Shown here piece by piece: positions 52,679 through 60,806 of a stretch of 64,000 bases of DNA (within the stretch, counting starts at the first letter, position 1; each line of letters starts with the position of its first letter). The stretch lies in the NCBI GenBank assembly GCA_028873695.1, contig JAPPNU010000017.1, positions 236,554 to 300,553 on the forward strand, read 5' to 3'. The position numbers and the translations under genes were made by a program. Below the pieces are notes generated by a model. That model did not search any database, had not been told where the DNA came from, and was given only the letters and a program-made list of their open reading frames with translations. This stretch comes from Gemmatimonadota bacterium. Lineage in GTDB: Bacteria > Latescibacterota > UBA2968 > GCA-2709665.

Positions 52679-52984
52679 ATGGCTGACCAGGACCAGTTCT
52701 ACCCCGACTACAAAATGCCTGCCGATAACGAGTCGGACGCCGGCAGCAAATCCGGAAGTCTGCTCGACGGCGATTTCGAATTCCCGCTTGAAACCCACTG
52801 CTGCGTTACCGGGGAGGAAGTCAAACACAGCTTCTGCCGGTATCCCGACCCGGAACTGGGCACGATGATGGTGATGTCTCACGAAACCATGCTCCGATTC
52901 TCCCGACCCGGAGAAAGCCTGTCGGAAAACTTCGAACGCGTACTCAGACTTCGGCGACAGCACGAGGCCGACCGGCAGGAATAG
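52679..52984 (+). CDS. Small acidic protein of unknown function
   Basis: A 101-residue acidic protein without signal peptide. The middle holds ETHCCVTGEEVKHSFC, a cluster of three Cys with one His that could bind a metal, and the C-terminus is helical and charged (FERVLRLRRQHEADRQE). AGGAG lies 11 nt before ATG 52679. It may be cotranscribed with the FG-GAP protein 72 bp downstream. No family recognised. Confidence 0.6.
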   Translation: MADQDQFYPDYKMPADNESDAGSKSGSLLDGDFEFPLETHCCVTGEEVKHSFCRYPDPELGTMMVMSHETMLRFSRPGESLSENFERVLRLRRQHEADRQE

Positions 52985-53056
52985 TCCTCCCGCTTCTCTA
53001 CCCCTGGAAACAACCGACATGCCCTTGCCGAGTTCGGCCGGCAGCCGGAGACAAGG

Positions 53057-54379
53057 ATGAAGTACAATGCCGCCCCGGCCGTTCTATACCGGAAGGTCCG
53101 GATTCCGGATGCATTCCTCACGCGCACCCGATTCGAGGGTCGAAACCTGAGTTTTGGCGGGGATCTCCGGCTGGGAGATCTGACCGGAGACGGCCGTGCC
53201 GACCTGCTGGTCTACCGCTGCGATACGGCGAGTGAACTCAAGCCCTGTTTTCTGGGCGCCTTTACGCTCGACGGGGAAATCCTCTGGCGTGACGGCCAGG
53301 GCGGCGCCCAACCCCTCCGTCCGTGTTCCGTGTCGATCCATGACATCGACGGGGACGGCAGGAGCGAGGTGATCTGCTTCTTCCATCGCCCCGACGGGGT
53401 CGCTTCAAAAACGTCTCTCCGGGACGTTGCGATACAGATCCGCGACGGCGCGACCGGCGCCCTGAAGCAGGAGTCCCGACCGGAGGCTTTCAAGGCATGC
53501 AACGGCTGGGCCGCCAACTGGTTTCATCAGCGCCTGTTGATTGCAAACCTGAGAGGCACGGCAGTTCCCGGAGATATCGTCGTCAAGCTGGGGGAACGGG
53601 TCCTGGCGTTCGACCGGAACCTGGACCTGCTGTGGGACTACGTCATCCCATGGAACGAATACGGCCGCTGCTCCGCGTATATTCCCGCCGTGGGCGACCT
53701 GAACGGCGACGGGCGCGACGAGGTCCTGGGCGGGTACTTCATTCTGGGTTCCGACGGCGCGCCCCGCTGGGAATGCCGGCTTGCGCCCAATATGGACTCC
53801 GTCTGCATCCAGCCGTGGGACAACGGGCGAATGCGTGCCATCTGTTCAGGCGGCGGTCACGTGCTGGACGAAGACGGCGGGGTCATTCTGGCGTTGGGCG
53901 AGGGCATGGTCCCGCACGGACAGGAAATCAGGGTGGCCGACTTCCTGCCGGACGAACCCGCGCCTCAAATGGCCATCCGGTACCGCGGACACCATCCCGA
54001 CGTACTCGTGGCGGATAACGGCGGAAGGATCGTCCGGCGTTTCCAACTCAACCGGTCGCCGAACGAAACTGGAATGGAGGCGGTTTACTGGCACGGATCC
54101 GACGCGCCCGCAATGCTGTATAACGGCGGGACGCTCTTCCACGGCAATGGCGATCCCGCGGTGGTTCTTCCCGGCCTGCCGCCTCCGGCCGGTCCTGAGA
54201 AAATGGGCTGGTATCACGCCGTGCCCGCAAACCTCTGCGGCGACGATCGCGAGGACCTGCTCGTGTACAACCCGTGGTCGGACGCCGCCTACATCTATAC
54301 GCCCGCGCCGTTTGACCCATCCGCCTACGCCGGCTATCGTCCCGGCCCCCGTCAGTACAATGCCCGCCTGATGGACTGA
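53057..54379 (+). CDS. FG-GAP/VCBS-repeat protein, lyase-like propeller
   Basis: A 440-residue protein built from repeats with calcium-binding loops DLTGDGRADLLVY, DIDGDGRSEVICF and DLNGDGRDEVLGG, as in FG-GAP propellers and rhamnogalacturonan lyase family 11 (RGL11) enzymes, which are eight-bladed and act on pectin. The sequence is shorter than RGL11 enzymes (about 600 residues) and has no signal peptide, so a lyase role is not safe to assume. The neighbouring minus-strand genes include a heparinase II/III-like and a beta-helix protein, which fits polysaccharide use. ATG 53057 follows aagg 4 nt upstream. Confidence 0.75.
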   Translation: MKYNAAPAVLYRKVRIPDAFLTRTRFEGRNLSFGGDLRLGDLTGDGRADLLVYRCDTASELKPCFLGAFTLDGEILWRDGQGGAQPLRPCSVSIHDIDGDGRSEVICFFHRPDGVASKTSLRDVAIQIRDGATGALKQESRPEAFKACNGWAANWFHQRLLIANLRGTAVPGDIVVKLGERVLAFDRNLDLLWDYVIPWNEYGRCSAYIPAVGDLNGDGRDEVLGGYFILGSDGAPRWECRLAPNMDSVCIQPWDNGRMRAICSGGGHVLDEDGGVILALGEGMVPHGQEIRVADFLPDEPAPQMAIRYRGHHPDVLVADNGGRIVRRFQLNRSPNETGMEAVYWHGSDAPAMLYNGGTLFHGNGDPAVVLPGLPPPAGPEKMGWYHAVPANLCGDDREDLLVYNPWSDAAYIYTPAPFDPSAYAGYRPGPRQYNARLMD

Positions 54380-54412
54380 AACGGCCCGGAAGTTGACCTC
54401 CCGGGCCGATCA
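54380..54412. terminator. GC-rich hairpin between convergent genes
   Basis: CGGCCCGG and CCGGGCCG form an 8-bp stem with a loop of about 10 nt in the gap between the FG-GAP gene and the Gfo/Idh/MocA gene. It has no T-run. Confidence 0.45.
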
Positions 54413-54438
54413 TCGTCGGTGTTTCCGCCCGCGGACCA

Positions 54439-55494
54439 TCAATCCAGAAAGCCCTCGATCACCTGCACGTCGGCGTCGATCAAGGGATGATTCACGTTTT
54501 CCAGCGGCAACGTCACGAATTCGCCGGTCTGCGCCGACTGGTAGGCCGCAGTCGTCATCTCCGCAACCGCCAGACCATCCGACACGCTCATCACCGGATC
54601 CCGGTCCTCTTCGATAGAGTCAATCAACTCCTGTACGCACGCATCCGAATACTGCACGGGCGACGCCGGCAAGTCCAACGACACGCCATTCACCAGCATC
54701 GATTCGGGCTCGGCATGAATCCAGTGGCCCTGTGCGGTCACGTCCACCGCGTTTGCCGGCGGCCCCTCCTCCTCGAGCTTGTTTCGGCCGGTCACGAGCG
54801 TGGCGACGAAATCTCCGTACTCGCACACGACCGTCGCCATATCTTCCGTCCCGAACGCCTGATATTCGTCCCAATAAGCATTCCGCATGCTGCTGAAGAT
54901 GCGTCCGGGCATACCGAACAGGTGGTGCAGGTAATCCACCGCATGACTGCCCAGATTCATCAGTTCACCGCCGCCGTTCACGTTTACCGGCGTAGGGTAA
55001 CTCACGTACTGCATCAGGTCGCTGTCCTTGAACTGACGAACGAAGTGATGCGTGTACGATGAAATATTCGCATAGGCGCCGGTACGGATTCCCCGGGCGA
55101 GGGCCGCCAGTCCGGGCAGATATCGGATGGGGTAGCTCAACACGATCCTGATCCCGGAGCCTTCTGCAGCGCCTGAGATTTCCCTGGCTTCCCGAACGGT
55201 ACGCGATAGCGGCTTGTCCACCAGAACGTGCTTTCCGCAGGCAATCGCCTTCGTAATCAGGGGCCGTTTCAGATAGAAGTCGGTTGCGATGGATACGATC
55301 TGTACGTCCGGATCTTCCAGCACCGCGTTGTAGTCAGGCCCGCAAACCACGCCGAATCGCTCCTCAAGAGGACCGGCCTTGTCCGCCCTGTGTTCCGCCG
55401 CTGCGACGATCCGGCAGTCCGGGCGGGCTTCCAGAATCGGGCCATAGCTCATCTGGTGGGCACGGTTTCCCAACAATCCGACGCCGTAGCTCAT
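54439..55494 (-). CDS. Gfo/Idh/MocA family oxidoreductase
   Basis: A 351-residue oxidoreductase. The N-terminal domain starts YGVGLLGNRAHQM, a variant of the glycine loop, and has VLVDKPLSR, where the usual EKP reads DKP. The C-terminal domain has GGGELMNLGSHAVDYLHHLFG with the conserved His near the active site. It is the last gene of the minus-strand operon from 62891 and follows the next oxidoreductase by 66 bp. The pair of family members in one operon suggests two successive or alternative redox steps. Confidence 0.86.
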   Translation of the reverse strand: MSYGVGLLGNRAHQMSYGPILEARPDCRIVAAAEHRADKAGPLEERFGVVCGPDYNAVLEDPDVQIVSIATDFYLKRPLITKAIACGKHVLVDKPLSRTVREAREISGAAEGSGIRIVLSYPIRYLPGLAALARGIRTGAYANISSYTHHFVRQFKDSDLMQYVSYPTPVNVNGGGELMNLGSHAVDYLHHLFGMPGRIFSSMRNAYWDEYQAFGTEDMATVVCEYGDFVATLVTGRNKLEEEGPPANAVDVTAQGHWIHAEPESMLVNGVSLDLPASPVQYSDACVQELIDSIEEDRDPVMSVSDGLAVAEMTTAAYQSAQTGEFVTLPLENVNHPLIDADVQVIEGFLD

Positions 55495-55560
55495 TCCTGT
55501 ATTCCTTTCTGACGCAGCGTGCAGGGTCCGGCGGTACAGTTCGAATCGCGGTCTTTTATC

Positions 55561-56595
55561 TCACTCCGGGCGGGCCTGGCCCCAGTTCAATTCCTGCACC
55601 TCGCCGGTACGGATCGCATCGATCGCCCGTACACCGAGCGCGGTTGCTCTAACGCCGTCTTCCACCGTCGCCGCGTTCTCCGCCTCGATTCCCCTGAGCG
55701 ACCAGTCCACGAGTGCGCGCATCTGCTGTACGTATCCGTGCGCGAAATCCGAATTCTCGCATCCGGGCAGTTCGACCGCGGTCAGCCGTTCCGGCGCGGC
55801 GCCCCAGATCCGGATCTCGGGCTCCCAGTAATAATTGTAGAGACACGCGGTCGTATCGCCGGCGAAGATCTGATACGCGGCCTTTCCCATCAACGCCGGT
55901 TTGCCAACGTCGCCTATCGCGACGTTGGCAACCGCACCGTCCGCAAACTTGAGCGTACATGCCACGGCGTCGGTGATGGGCAGCGTGGGATGGTGATAGT
56001 TCCCGCCCGCCGCGTAGATCGAATCCACCTCGGCCGCGTTCAGAAAACGGACCGCGTCGAAGCAATGACAGCCCTGGCTCAATACGTTGCCGCCGCCCTC
56101 GACCGGATCGTTTGCCCAACTCTGTTCCCCCCAACGGGGATCGAACAACTGGGCGATAGTCAACCACGGACTCGGGGCTACCTCCTTCAATCTGACGACA
56201 AACGGCGAGAACCTGGCCTGAAAGCCCGTCACAAACTTCACGCCGGCGGCGTTAACGGCATTCGCAATCGCCTCGCAATCATCCATACGGATGGCCAGCG
56301 GCTTTTCGCAGAAGATATCCTTTCCGGCCTCTGCGGCCGCCACGCACATCGGCGCGTGCAGATGATGGTGCGTGCAGATGAGCACCACGTCGACGGCGTC
56401 GTCCTGCAGCGCCCGTTCGTAATCGGTACTGACAAGCGCCGGGCCGACTTCCGCATTCAGCGCCTCGGCGGCTTCCGGGTTGGCATCGACGAGAACGCGC
56501 AGGGCGACGTCCTCGAACGAGGCCAGCAAACGCGCGTGGGTACGCCCCATATTGCCGCAGCCAATGATGGCCGCTCCGAGTCTGCGATCCGTCAC
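55561..56595 (-). CDS. Gfo/Idh/MocA family oxidoreductase
   Basis: A 344-residue oxidoreductase. IIGCGNMGRTHARLL gives the canonical GxGxxG, IFCEKPLAI the EKP signature, and GGGNVLSQGCHCFDAVRF the catalytic His. It starts with GTG 56595, one base after the TGA of the nitrilase gene, so translation is coupled. Its most probable substrates are sugar or inositol alcohols. It has higher similarity to standard inositol-dehydrogenase-like members than the next gene downstream. Confidence 0.9.
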   Translation of the reverse strand: MTDRRLGAAIIGCGNMGRTHARLLASFEDVALRVLVDANPEAAEALNAEVGPALVSTDYERALQDDAVDVVLICTHHHLHAPMCVAAAEAGKDIFCEKPLAIRMDDCEAIANAVNAAGVKFVTGFQARFSPFVVRLKEVAPSPWLTIAQLFDPRWGEQSWANDPVEGGGNVLSQGCHCFDAVRFLNAAEVDSIYAAGGNYHHPTLPITDAVACTLKFADGAVANVAIGDVGKPALMGKAAYQIFAGDTTACLYNYYWEPEIRIWGAAPERLTAVELPGCENSDFAHGYVQQMRALVDWSLRGIEAENAATVEDGVRATALGVRAIDAIRTGEVQELNWGQARPE

Positions 56596-56596
56596 G

Positions 56597-57439
56597 TCAG
56601 TTTCCCCCTTCGCCGTCGACGGTCGGCGGATTCAAGGGATCCTGCCGGGACGGGTGGGTCTCGTCTGAGAGGATTCCGTACAAATCCGGCCTCCGGTCGG
56701 CCAGATGGTTTCCATCGGTTACCGTTTCGAGGTCGATATCGTGTACGAGCACATCGGTCACGTTGGACTGAAGCTTCGCGTCCAGCTGACCCCCCGGACC
56801 CGTTATCAACGCCACGTTGGGATGGGCGAAGCAGATGTACATCTGGTTTTCGTAAGACCGGGTGCGCATCCACCATTCGTTATCCAGGTGCCACATTCCG
56901 TAGGTCGGCAGGAGACACACCCGGGCGCCCTTCAACCGCAGCACGCGGATGGACTCCGGCCATCGGCGATCGGCGCAGATCGCGACGCCCGCGGTCCCGA
57001 AATCCAGTTCGAACACGGGTAAATCCGTTCCCGCGGCAAACCGGCGGTCGTGGTTCTGCAGATGCGTCTTGTAATAAACGCCCGCGATCTCGCCGTTGCG
57101 GCCGGCCAGCAATGCCGCGTTGTAGAAACGACCGTTCTTCAGCTCCGTGAATCCGAACACGATGTGAGTGTTTGAGCTCCCTGCGAAATCCAGTACACCC
57201 CGGATGAACGGACTCTCCCCGACGGTCTGCGCCACGCTCCCGAACCTGGCGACATTCCAATCATCCTCGGTCACGGCGTATCCGTCGAGGAAACACTCAG
57301 GCGTGACGAACACATCCAGTCCGCTGTCCAGATGCCGGGCGAACTGCTCCTCGAACACGTTCCAGTTTGCTTCGACGTTCCATTTGGCGGGCATCGCCTT
57401 CAACAGGCCGATGCGAACGCCGCGTTTCTGTAACGGCAT
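56597..57439 (-). CDS. Carbon-nitrogen hydrolase (nitrilase family)
   Basis: A 280-residue nitrilase-superfamily enzyme. The catalytic triad is Glu in FVTPECFLDG, Lys in GVYYKTHLQNHD and Cys in VAICADRRWPE. The family includes N-carbamoylases, amidases and biotinidases; the substrate here is unknown. GGAGA lies 11 nt upstream of ATG 57439. It sits between a small protein gene (45 bp) and a tightly coupled Gfo/Idh/MocA gene, so amide cleavage and oxidation are probably steps of one pathway. Confidence 0.92.
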   Translation of the reverse strand: MPLQKRGVRIGLLKAMPAKWNVEANWNVFEEQFARHLDSGLDVFVTPECFLDGYAVTEDDWNVARFGSVAQTVGESPFIRGVLDFAGSSNTHIVFGFTELKNGRFYNAALLAGRNGEIAGVYYKTHLQNHDRRFAAGTDLPVFELDFGTAGVAICADRRWPESIRVLRLKGARVCLLPTYGMWHLDNEWWMRTRSYENQMYICFAHPNVALITGPGGQLDAKLQSNVTDVLVHDIDLETVTDGNHLADRRPDLYGILSDETHPSRQDPLNPPTVDGEGGN

Positions 57440-57484
57440 GGACGGCTGTCTCCATCATTCATCATCGTACCGCCGGGACGTACG

Positions 57485-57718
57485 CTACCGCATCTGCCAG
57501 CGCATGCTCACCACGTCCCCCTGCCTGAACGTGAACCACTTCGTCCAGTCCGACTGCGATCCGCCCACGCTGACGGTGCAGTCCACGTGCAGCACGCCGC
57601 TGCCGTCTTCCACGCCGTTGTTCCGGACGTCCATCCGAACCGTATCCTCGCCGTATTGCGTCTTCAGGTATCGGATCGCCTTTTCTTTCATTTCCGCTTC
57701 GCTCAACGGTTCTGCCAT
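57485..57718 (-). CDS. Small conserved-looking protein, unknown
   Basis: A 77-residue protein, MAEPLSEAEMKEKAIRYL first a helix, then four strands (VRMDVRNNG, GVLHVDCTVSVGG, DWTKWFTFRQGDV, SMRWQMR). No motif recognised. It is cotranscribed, starting at ATG 57718 after GGAGG, 10 bp downstream of the beta-helix gene. Size and position suggest an accessory or subunit, but this is guesswork. Confidence 0.65.
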   Translation of the reverse strand: MAEPLSEAEMKEKAIRYLKTQYGEDTVRMDVRNNGVEDGSGVLHVDCTVSVGGSQSDWTKWFTFRQGDVVSMRWQMR

Positions 57719-57728
57719 GGTTACCTCC

Positions 57729-58973
57729 TCAAACCCGCGCGGCCTCCGCGACGCCTTCCACCCTGACGTCTTCTTCCAGGTTCACGTACCGATTCCCGTC
57801 AACCACGATATCCCTCGCGCGCCCGCCGATGCGTATACCGGTTTTCTGTCTGCCCTCGCCGGTATCTTCGATCCGGCAGTCGCGAATCTCCACCTGGTGC
57901 GTCTCCCCGAGAACGTCCACGCCCGTACCTTCGGCCGCAAACCCGTTGTCCCGGATGCGACAGGAGGCCAGGACGTTCCGGTGAGCGCCTCTGAATTCCG
58001 ACTGGGGCTCCCGAAAAAGCACGCCCACCTTATGGTTGCGCTCGATGCTGCAGTCGTGGATCCGGTTGTCCGTATCTCTGTGCCCGATGGAAATGCCGAA
58101 GTCGAGATTGTCTGAGCAGATACAACGCTCCGCAAGCCCGTCCGATACGCCCCAGCAGAAGAAGATGCCCTGGCTGTTGCCGGTGGACCGGCAGTCCCGG
58201 AACTCCGGCCGCTGAGACCCGCTGCCCGGATGGAAACCCAGGTTGGCGTTCTGCTGCGACACGCAGTTTTCGAAGACGAAGTCGTCGCAGATCTGAAAGC
58301 TGAACCCGTCTCCATTGTAGTTCCGCGCGGTTACGTTCGTGAACCGGTACCTGTGACAGCGCTGCAGGAACACCGCGCCGGAGTAGTTCCCGTTTATCTC
58401 CTCGTTTTCATCGCGGTTGCCGTCGAGCACCAGGTCCTCGACCCGGACGTCGTGTACGCCTTCCTCCGCCGTCAGAATCGGAAATACCGTTGCCAGGGTC
58501 GCGCGTTCTTCCAGCCACATGTTCTTGTAGATCCGCCGGCTCAGCGAAACCAGGTTGCCCTCCACCGCCGTTACGGTGTCTTTCACGACCTCCATCCGTC
58601 CGTCTCCGCCGCGAAACGCACGAAGCATCACGCCGCAGCCCACGCTGAACCCGGCCGGGTCCCGGACGGCCACCCGCGCTTCGTACCAGTCCGAATCCCG
58701 AACCAGATCGGTCCTGAGTCCCGGCGCCTTTTTCAGTACGGTGGCTTCTCCCTCGCCCCGAACCGTCAGTTTGGGATGCAGATAGAGCGCGTTGTGCATG
58801 GTATACTCGCCGGGCAGAATCTGCAGAATCCCGCCGCCCAGCCGCCTCAGATAGTCCGCGCCCGCCTGCAGCACCTTGTCGTCGGTCCCCTGCAGGTCGC
58901 CTTCGCCCTGCCCCACCCGCAGCACCATCTCCCTGCGCGCCGTCATGGGCCGGTTGGTTGAAAGATCGATCAT
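57729..58973 (-). CDS. Right-handed parallel beta-helix protein
   Basis: A 414-residue protein with an N-terminal pectate-lyase-3-like start (LQAGADYLRRLGGGILQILPGEY, about 35-57, the substrate-facing first coil) and then repeated coils, with NCVSQQNANLGFHPGSGS, CSDNLDFGISIGH and CSIERNHKVGVLF segments. These helices bear carbohydrate lyases, hydrolases and epimerases; I see no complete catalytic motif. It has no signal peptide, so acts inside the cell if expressed as read. ATG 58973 follows ggaga. Confidence 0.83.
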   Translation of the reverse strand: MIDLSTNRPMTARREMVLRVGQGEGDLQGTDDKVLQAGADYLRRLGGGILQILPGEYTMHNALYLHPKLTVRGEGEATVLKKAPGLRTDLVRDSDWYEARVAVRDPAGFSVGCGVMLRAFRGGDGRMEVVKDTVTAVEGNLVSLSRRIYKNMWLEERATLATVFPILTAEEGVHDVRVEDLVLDGNRDENEEINGNYSGAVFLQRCHRYRFTNVTARNYNGDGFSFQICDDFVFENCVSQQNANLGFHPGSGSQRPEFRDCRSTGNSQGIFFCWGVSDGLAERCICSDNLDFGISIGHRDTDNRIHDCSIERNHKVGVLFREPQSEFRGAHRNVLASCRIRDNGFAAEGTGVDVLGETHQVEIRDCRIEDTGEGRQKTGIRIGGRARDIVVDGNRYVNLEEDVRVEGVAEAARV

Positions 58974-59093
58974 CGCTATCTCCGTTTCAAATCACGATGC
59001 CTACCGCCGGCGCTCGCGCTCGATCTGCCGGCGCCATGTTTCCCGCAGACGCAAAATACGCCGGCGGCCGAACCGTGTCAAGCCCCTGGCCCG

Positions 59094-60782
59094 TCAACCG
59101 GCAACGGGCAGAACCACGCGCGAAGGACGACCGGCGCCGTGGAAGATCTCCTGGCGGGCGACCACGAATGCGGCTTCCCCGTAGTCGTCTCCGCCCGTGT
59201 TGTGATTCCGGTCGAAATTCGGGAAGTCCGAACTCGTCACATCCAGCCGGATGCGGTGGCCGGGCCGGAACAGAACGGCCGTGGGGAGCATCTCGATCCG
59301 GTATTTGCAGATCTGTCCGGGCGTCAGCGCCCGGGGACGATCGAACCCGTTCCGGAACCTCGCACGCACGATTCCGTAGCTCACCTGATGCGCGAATCCG
59401 TCCGGATGGACGTCCATCAACTTGACGATAAAGTCCGTGTCCCTGGCGCTGGAAGCAGCGTGTAAGACCACTTCCGGTCTGCCGACCACGCGCAGCCCCG
59501 TCCGAAGGCGGCGCGTCCGGTAGACAAGCACGTCCTTCCGGCCGTCCAATCGGCTCTGATCGTACGGGGCATCCTGACAACTCTCGTAGAACAACGACAT
59601 CACCGGGTCGCGCGGGTCGTAGTCGTACCGGTCGCAACCCGTATCCCGGGGACGACGTCTGACCAGCCGTCCGCCGCCCGATACGCCGTTTGCGCCGCCA
59701 TTTGAGACCAGGTGGAACGACGCGGACTTCGCCCCGGGCACCGGCCAGGCCGACGCGGTGCGCCACCGGTTCTCTCCCATCACGAAGTACCGCACGGGCG
59801 CCGTTTTCATCATACCGTTCGGCTTGCCTTTGAGCCAGTAATCGAACCAGCGGATCATCAATGCGTTGAAATCGACCGACGCCGACTTTCCGAAGTCCAT
59901 TTCACCGACCTGCCGCGGACCCTGCGAGCCGTGGGACCAGGGTCCGACGACCAGCCGCTGCGCTTCCCGTGCTTCCGGCGTGCGGCCGTTCCTGCGCATA
60001 CCCGCGAAGTGATCGACCGTAAGCACCAGCCGGTCGTGCCAGCCCGTGACGTGCAGGACCGGCACGTCCACCTCCCCGTGCCGCTTGTGGAAATCGAAGA
60101 TATCCTCGTGATGGTGGTCGAGCCAGTAATGCCAGATCTCCCGGCAGCCGCCGGCGTACTCGTCCGGCAGGTCCTTCAGAGGCACGAACCACAGCGGTTT
60201 TTCTCTGTCCCGGGCGGCCGACTCCTGAGCTTCCTCCGGCGTATGCGGACCTGGAAGTCCGCTACGACGCCGCAGGTCCGGACCCAGTGACCGGAAGAGC
60301 CACTGCTGCACCCGTCCCGTGCGCAGCACACCGCCCAATTCCCAGTCCGTCAACCTTGTGGCGTACCCGCCGTTGAACATCGCGACCAGGCGAGGCGGCC
60401 TGGCGGACGCGAGTTCCCACGACGCCCAGGAGGGATAGGAAATCCCGTATACGCCAACCTTTCCGTTTACATACGGAAGGTCCGCCGCCCACTCGACGGT
60501 ATCGTAGCCGTCCGCGGCATCCTGATAGCCGGGCATGAACTTGGGCGTGAACACCCCGTCGGAGGCGTAGCGACCGCGCATATCCTGGGAAATGACAACG
60601 TATCCGGCTTCTGCCAACTGCGTATTCGCCGCCTTGCCGTACGGCGTGCGCTGAACGAGCGCCGCGAATTCCCCCGCCGCGTCGGGCCGCGCCACGTCGG
60701 CGCGAAGCACCACGCCGTCCCGCATGCGGGTTTCCACGTTGCGCTCGACGCGCACCTTGAATTGCTCCGACTGCGTTCTCAC
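59094..60782 (-). CDS. CocE/NonD family serine hydrolase
   Basis: A 562-residue alpha/beta hydrolase of the X-Pro dipeptidyl-peptidase/cocaine-esterase group. MRDGVVLRADVARP opens the domain, GISYPSWASWE holds the nucleophile Ser115, and TGWHD and GPWSHGSQG carry the probable Asp and His. A C-terminal jelly-roll (about 360-562) ends with RPGHRIRLDVTSSDFPNFDRNHNTG. It starts with GTG 60782, nine bases after AGGAGG. It is probably an esterase or peptidase, cotranscribed with the heparinase-like gene 24 bp upstream. Confidence 0.9.
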   Translation of the reverse strand: MRTQSEQFKVRVERNVETRMRDGVVLRADVARPDAAGEFAALVQRTPYGKAANTQLAEAGYVVISQDMRGRYASDGVFTPKFMPGYQDAADGYDTVEWAADLPYVNGKVGVYGISYPSWASWELASARPPRLVAMFNGGYATRLTDWELGGVLRTGRVQQWLFRSLGPDLRRRSGLPGPHTPEEAQESAARDREKPLWFVPLKDLPDEYAGGCREIWHYWLDHHHEDIFDFHKRHGEVDVPVLHVTGWHDRLVLTVDHFAGMRRNGRTPEAREAQRLVVGPWSHGSQGPRQVGEMDFGKSASVDFNALMIRWFDYWLKGKPNGMMKTAPVRYFVMGENRWRTASAWPVPGAKSASFHLVSNGGANGVSGGGRLVRRRPRDTGCDRYDYDPRDPVMSLFYESCQDAPYDQSRLDGRKDVLVYRTRRLRTGLRVVGRPEVVLHAASSARDTDFIVKLMDVHPDGFAHQVSYGIVRARFRNGFDRPRALTPGQICKYRIEMLPTAVLFRPGHRIRLDVTSSDFPNFDRNHNTGGDDYGEAAFVVARQEIFHGAGRPSRVVLPVAG

Positions 60783-60806
60783 GATCCTGCCTCCTGCATC
60801 CGTTCG